Origin: an uncultured Oscillospiraceae bacterium
GTDB taxonomy: Bacteria > Bacillota > Clostridia > Oscillospirales > Oscillospiraceae
Length of the DNA: 64,000 nucleotides
Direction of reading: 5' to 3'
NCBI GenBank assembly: GCA_934512135.1
Contig: CAKSWT010000007.1
Location: 62,001 to 126,000 of the forward strand
Under the pieces are notes generated by a model. That model worked only from the letters and a program-made list of their open reading frames with translations, was not told the origin of the DNA and ran no database searches. The translations under genes were made by a program, and so were the position numbers. How positions within the stretch are numbered: the stretch's first letter is position 1; each line of letters starts with the position of its first letter. Shown piece after piece: positions 60,979 to 64,000 of the stretch.

Positions 60979-61761
60979 ATGGGCATTTATGCAGTCACCG
61001 GCGGCTCCAGCGGCATCGGCGCAAAAACCGTGGAATATCTGCGGGCACAGGGCCACCTGGTATATAACATCGACGTGAACCACGGCGATATTTCCGCAAA
61101 TCTGGCCACTCAGGATGGCCGTCAGCAGGTCATTGACAGGCTCCATGCGCTCTGCACCGAGGGCATGGACGGGCTGGTCTGCTGCGCCGGCGTGTCCAAT
61201 TCCTGCGGCAACCTGAAGCTCATTATTTCCCTGAACTATTTTGGCGCCGTCCGGCTGGCCGAGGGCGTATTTGATCTGCTGCAAAAGCGCCATGGCTCCT
61301 GCGTGGTGGTGGCCTCCAATACCATCTCTCAGGGCGCCGCCCGAATGGACGTGGTCAACCTGCTGAACAATCAGATGGACGAGGCGCGCGTTTTGTCCCT
61401 GATGGACATGCTGGACGGCAAAAAGGACGCCCATGCCATGTATGTGGCCACCAAGTATGCCCTGGCTCGCTGGATGCGCCGGGCCTCTGCGGACTGGGCC
61501 TCCCTGGGCGTCCGCATCAACGCCATTGCCCCGGGCAATGTGGAGACGGCCATGACCGCCAAGCTGACCCCTCAGGAGCGCGTGGCTGTGCTGGCCCTGC
61601 CCATTCCCACCCTTTACGGCGAGGACAAGCTGATGGACCCGGCAGACATCGCCAGCTCCATTGTATTCCTGGTCTCTCAGCAGGCCCACGGCATCAACGG
61701 CATCATTCTCTTCTGCGACGGCGGCACCGATGCGCTGCTGAACACAGAGAAGGTCTATTAA
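60979..61761 (+). CDS. short-chain dehydrogenase, 3-alpha-hydroxysteroid dehydrogenase-like
   Basis: Classical SDR of 260 residues. Cofactor motif TGGSSGIGAK (residues 7-16), CCAG, a serine in VVASNTISQ, and the catalytic YVATK (Tyr-Lys) at about 155-159. The stretch GMDGLVCCAG followed by ISLNYFGAVRLAEG resembles Comamonas 3-alpha-hydroxysteroid dehydrogenase/carbonyl reductase as I recall it; this is a family resemblance, not proof of substrate. ATG 60979 follows AAAGGAG; the upstream extension is rejected. A TATAAT lies at 60909-60914. It is followed after 13 bases by a small SnoaL-like gene. Confidence 0.85.
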   Translation: MGIYAVTGGSSGIGAKTVEYLRAQGHLVYNIDVNHGDISANLATQDGRQQVIDRLHALCTEGMDGLVCCAGVSNSCGNLKLIISLNYFGAVRLAEGVFDLLQKRHGSCVVVASNTISQGAARMDVVNLLNNQMDEARVLSLMDMLDGKKDAHAMYVATKYALARWMRRASADWASLGVRINAIAPGNVETAMTAKLTPQERVAVLALPIPTLYGEDKLMDPADIASSIVFLVSQQAHGINGIILFCDGGTDALLNTEKVY

Positions 61762-61774
61762 GGAGGAACCAGCC

Positions 61775-62101
61775 ATGATTGAAAAATACGTTGACGCCAT
61801 GCTCAAGGGCGACTACAAGGCCTTGGCCGCTTGCTTTGCCCCCAAGTGCCGTTATTTCGACTATTGCCCCATTGGAACCAGCCGGGACAACTATCATGTC
61901 TATGGACGAAATGCCATCGAGATGTTCTTCCACCACAAGTTTACCTTCCGGATTCTCTCCATTTCGGATCCGGTCATTGAAAGCGAAACCTCTGCCAACT
62001 TCCTGGTGGCCTACGGCGGCACATACCTCTACGCCCGGGCAACCATTGAGCTGGCCACTGAAGACGGTCTGATCCAGGAGCTGACGGTCCGTCCCGCATA
62101 A
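61775..62101 (+). CDS. small SnoaL-like (NTF2-fold) protein
   Basis: Protein of 108 residues with a single NTF2-like domain: MIEKYVDAMLKGDYKALAAC, FAPKCRYFDYCP, YGRNAIEMFFHHKF, and IELATEDGLIQELTV at the end. Ketosteroid-isomerase-like folds use such a pocket. It is coupled to the SDR (13 bases; AAGGAGG) and followed by a strong terminator, so the two form a dedicated bicistronic unit. Whether enzyme or binder is unknown. Confidence 0.78.
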   Translation: MIEKYVDAMLKGDYKALAACFAPKCRYFDYCPIGTSRDNYHVYGRNAIEMFFHHKFTFRILSISDPVIESETSANFLVAYGGTYLYARATIELATEDGLIQELTVRPA

Positions 62102-62108
62102 ATTTCAG

Positions 62109-62147
62109 CGCCGCAGGAAGGAATTTCCTGCGGCGTTTGCTTTTTTT
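62109..62147 (+). terminator. intrinsic terminator of the SDR/SnoaL-like unit
   Basis: Stem CGCCGCAGGAA / TTCCTGCGGCG and a T-rich tract with seven T at 62141-62147. Confidence 0.9.
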
Positions 62148-62188
62148 CGCCGGATTTGCTACAATGGCTTTATAGGAGGCGACTTTGT

Positions 62189-62653
62189 ATGGAAGATATA
62201 TACGGTGATTTCTGGGCTGCATTCCTGGAGGAATCCAGCACCCCAAACACCACGGTTTTGGAAAACTACATGTACTTCGGCAACAGCGAGTCCTCGTCGG
62301 TTGCCGCAGTGGAGCAGATGCTCCGCGGCGAAAAGACCGCGGTGAGTCGCTGCATTTCCTACTTTTTGACCACCAATCAGCGGATCCCCCAGACCGGCGA
62401 CTACACCCTGGTCACGGATTTTTACGGAAATCCCTGCTGCATTTTCCGCACCCTGGCCGTGACCATTGCGCCTATGCCGGAGATCTCCGACGCCCTTCGC
62501 ATCCAGGATACCCCGGAGCTCTCCCCGGCGGAGTGGCTCACTCTGCGTCAGCAGGAATACCGGGATTTGGCCCAGCGCTTTGGCTTTCACTATCACGAGG
62601 AGCTGCCGGTACTCATGGAGACGGTGGAGCTGGTCTACCCCGTCAAATCCTAA
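62189..62653 (+). CDS. ASCH-domain protein
   Basis: Protein of 154 residues with the ASCH fold (PUA-like): GEKTAVSRCIS, TGDYTLVTDFYGNPCCIFRTLAV, and LPVLMETVELVYP at the C terminus. ASCH proteins are proposed RNA-binding or nucleoside-acting factors; some hydrolyse N4-acetylcytidine. ATG 62189 is chosen for GGAGG upstream. It is 15 bases before galM and likely shares its transcript. Confidence 0.85.
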   Translation: MEDIYGDFWAAFLEESSTPNTTVLENYMYFGNSESSSVAAVEQMLRGEKTAVSRCISYFLTTNQRIPQTGDYTLVTDFYGNPCCIFRTLAVTIAPMPEISDALRIQDTPELSPAEWLTLRQQEYRDLAQRFGFHYHEELPVLMETVELVYPVKS

Positions 62654-62668
62654 ACCCAGGAGGAAATT

Positions 62669-63685
62669 ATGATTACTTCCCATCTCTTTGGCACCCTCAC
62701 AGACGGAACCCCCGTCACCCGCTATCGCCTCACCGGAGGCGGCGGCGCCTATGCCGACATTTTGGACTACGGCGGCACCATCCAGGCTTTGGTTGTTCCG
62801 GACCGGGAGGGCCGCCCCACCGACGTGGTTCTGGGCTACGACACCCCCCGGGAATACCAGGCAGGGACCCTGTACTTTGGCGCCACCATCGGCCGCCATG
62901 CCAACCGCATCGGCCGGGGCCGGTTTACCTTAGATGGCGTGTCCTATGCCCTGGACTGCAACTGCGGCCCCAATCACTCCCACGGCGGCCTTCAGGGCTT
63001 TGACCGGCGGATGTTCACCGGGGAGATTCACGGCGACCTTCTACAGCTGCATCTTATCTCTCCCCATGGGGACCAGGGCTATCCGGGTAAGCTGACTGTC
63101 ACCGTAACCTTCTCCTTTTCCCCGGACAATGTGCTGACCATTCGCCACCAGGCCGTCACAGACCGTGCCACCCTGGTGAATCTGACCAGCCACAGCTACT
63201 TTGACCTCAGCGGGGGGCAGAATCCCATGGGCCAACTGCTCCGGCTCCCGGCGGAGGCCTTCACCGAAAACGATGAAAATACCCTGCCCACCGGGAGAAT
63301 TCTTCCGGCAGCAGGGACAGCCTTTGATTTTTCCGTGGAAAAGCCCGTGGGCCGGGACATCGACCTGCCCCAGGAGCAGCTGCGCCGCTGCCGAGGCTAC
63401 GACCACAACTTCGTGCTGAGCCCGGGAGGCGTTGCGTCCCTTCGCAGCAGGGAGACCGGCATCGCCATGACCCTGGAAACGGATCTGCCCGGGGTCCAGC
63501 TCTATTCCGGGAACTATGTAGAAGGCGTCGGGAAGGGCGGCCGGATCTATCACCCCCGGGACGGGGTCTGTCTGGAGCCCCAGTTCTTCCCCAACGCCAT
63601 GGCCATGGATACCTTCCAAAAGCCCATTCTTCGCCCGGGGCAGGTCTACGACCACAGGATTCGCTACGGATTTTCCCGTCTTTGA
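62669..63685 (+). CDS. galM: aldose 1-epimerase
   Basis: Mutarotase of 338 residues for galactose or glucose. Motifs: GATIGRHANRIGRGRF, NHSHGG, LTSHSYFDLSG (catalytic histidine near 175), YDHNFVL, and the catalytic glutamate in CLEPQFFPNAM (about 301). AGGAGG precedes the ATG. No gal operon genes are adjacent. Confidence 0.94.
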   Translation: MITSHLFGTLTDGTPVTRYRLTGGGGAYADILDYGGTIQALVVPDREGRPTDVVLGYDTPREYQAGTLYFGATIGRHANRIGRGRFTLDGVSYALDCNCGPNHSHGGLQGFDRRMFTGEIHGDLLQLHLISPHGDQGYPGKLTVTVTFSFSPDNVLTIRHQAVTDRATLVNLTSHSYFDLSGGQNPMGQLLRLPAEAFTENDENTLPTGRILPAAGTAFDFSVEKPVGRDIDLPQEQLRRCRGYDHNFVLSPGGVASLRSRETGIAMTLETDLPGVQLYSGNYVEGVGKGGRIYHPRDGVCLEPQFFPNAMAMDTFQKPILRPGQVYDHRIRYGFSRL

Positions 63686-63710
63686 CCCCAGCGGAGCGGC
63701 GGCGGAATCG

Positions 63711-64000
63711 TCACAGGATCAGCTCCGTCACAAACACCGTCACACAGGACAGCACCGCAACGGTAAACAGACTTCTTCCCCACCAGGCCAGAAGAATGCC
63801 CACCACCAGGGCCAAGGCGCCGGCCACGGGATTTGCCGTGGCCTCCACAATGGCCGGGAAGGTCATCACCGCCAGCGTCACATAGGGCACATAGTAGAGG
63901 AAGGACCGGAGAAATCGGCTGGTGATCTCCCGGCGGATCAGCGTCAGCGGCAGCACTCGGATGAGGTAGCTGACGCCTGCCATCACGAAAATATAGAGAT
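63711..64000 (-). CDS. azlD: AzlD-type branched-chain amino-acid exporter subunit, truncated by the window edge
   Basis: The C-terminal 96 residues are visible; the frame runs off the right edge, so the start is outside. GVSYLIRVLPLTLIRREI, FLRSFLYYVPYVTLAVMTFP and a final hydrophobic segment match the small AzlD subunit, which works with AzlC. AzlC would be expected upstream, beyond the window. Converges with galM. Confidence 0.88.
   Translation of the reverse strand, partial: LYIFVMAGVSYLIRVLPLTLIRREITSRFLRSFLYYVPYVTLAVMTFPAIVEATANPVAGALALVVGILLAWWGRSLFTVAVLSCVTVFVTELIL

Noticed and set aside
1..64000. tRNA, rRNA, tmRNA or classical riboswitch (T-box, TPP, SAM, lysine)
   Set aside because: No cloverleaf, T-box GGTGG context or known riboswitch core could be recognised by eye in the intergenic gaps; a covariance-model scan would be needed to exclude small RNAs.

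Overview
The window looks like chromosomal DNA of a GC-rich, Gram-positive anaerobe of the class Clostridia, most likely the Oscillospiraceae. Indicators are strong AGGAGG-type ribosome binding sites, GTG/TTG starts, a CIRCE operator, MutS/MutL without MutH, LytR-CpsA-Psr and lipoteichoic-acid-synthase-type wall enzymes, an S-layer-homology-like domain, DRTGG/[FeFe]-hydrogenase-like proteins and a circularly permuted GH3 enzyme. The family assignment is an inference; no rRNA or tRNA gene was found. Genes are dense, and there is no prophage, transposase or CRISPR array.

Layout. 1-8 kb (minus): repair and tRNA operon miaB-mutS-CPBP protease-mutL-uppP. 8-13.5 kb: an HPr-like gene, mtaB, a GH3 glycosidase and a CBS protein, interspersed with three copies of a ~200-bp structured repeat, each framed by two copies of the local terminator hairpin. 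13.5-17.4 kb (minus): trmL-pgk-tpiA-eno, lower glycolysis. 17.6-25.8 kb (plus): HAD phosphatase, ferredoxin-type aldo/keto reductase, LCP ligase, LTA-synthase-like enzyme with an SLH-like tail, and a sigma factor coupled to a protein of unknown function. 25.9-30.8 kb (minus): ABC exporter, then a PHP / DRTGG / hydrogenase-like / ATPase / DRTGG operon. 31-40 kb (plus): serC-serA, MATE pump, mnmE, an acyl-CoA-synthetase-like enzyme, pyrE-radC, and hsp20 under a CIRCE element. 40.3-43.4 kb (plus): a LysR regulator and three paralogous SnoaL-like proteins. 43.5-55.2 kb (minus): an amino-acid ABC importer and a complete arginine operon argG-H-C-(acyltransferase)-J-B-D-F. 55.3-64 kb: FliB-like protein, GntP-type permease, second MATE pump, an orphan Noc/ParB-like protein, a steroid-dehydrogenase-like SDR with a small SnoaL-like partner, an ASCH protein, galM and a truncated azlD.

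How it fits together. ArgJ recycles the acetyl group, so ArgB, C, D, J, F, G and H cover glutamate/N-acetylglutamate to arginine. ARG-box-like A/T-rich repeats lie at the two arginine-linked promoters. serA/serC draw 3-phosphoglycerate from the pathway encoded by pgk/tpiA/eno. LCP, LTA-synthase-like, UppP and MATE proteins serve the envelope.

Most promising for follow-up: (i) the terminator-framed repeat family with compensatory base changes; (ii) the LysR/SnoaL triplet and the SDR/SnoaL pair; (iii) the hydrogenase-like regulatory operon; (iv) the SLH-tailed LTA-synthase homologue beside the sigma-factor/solenoid pair; (v) the hsp20 leader, which can sequester its ribosome binding site.
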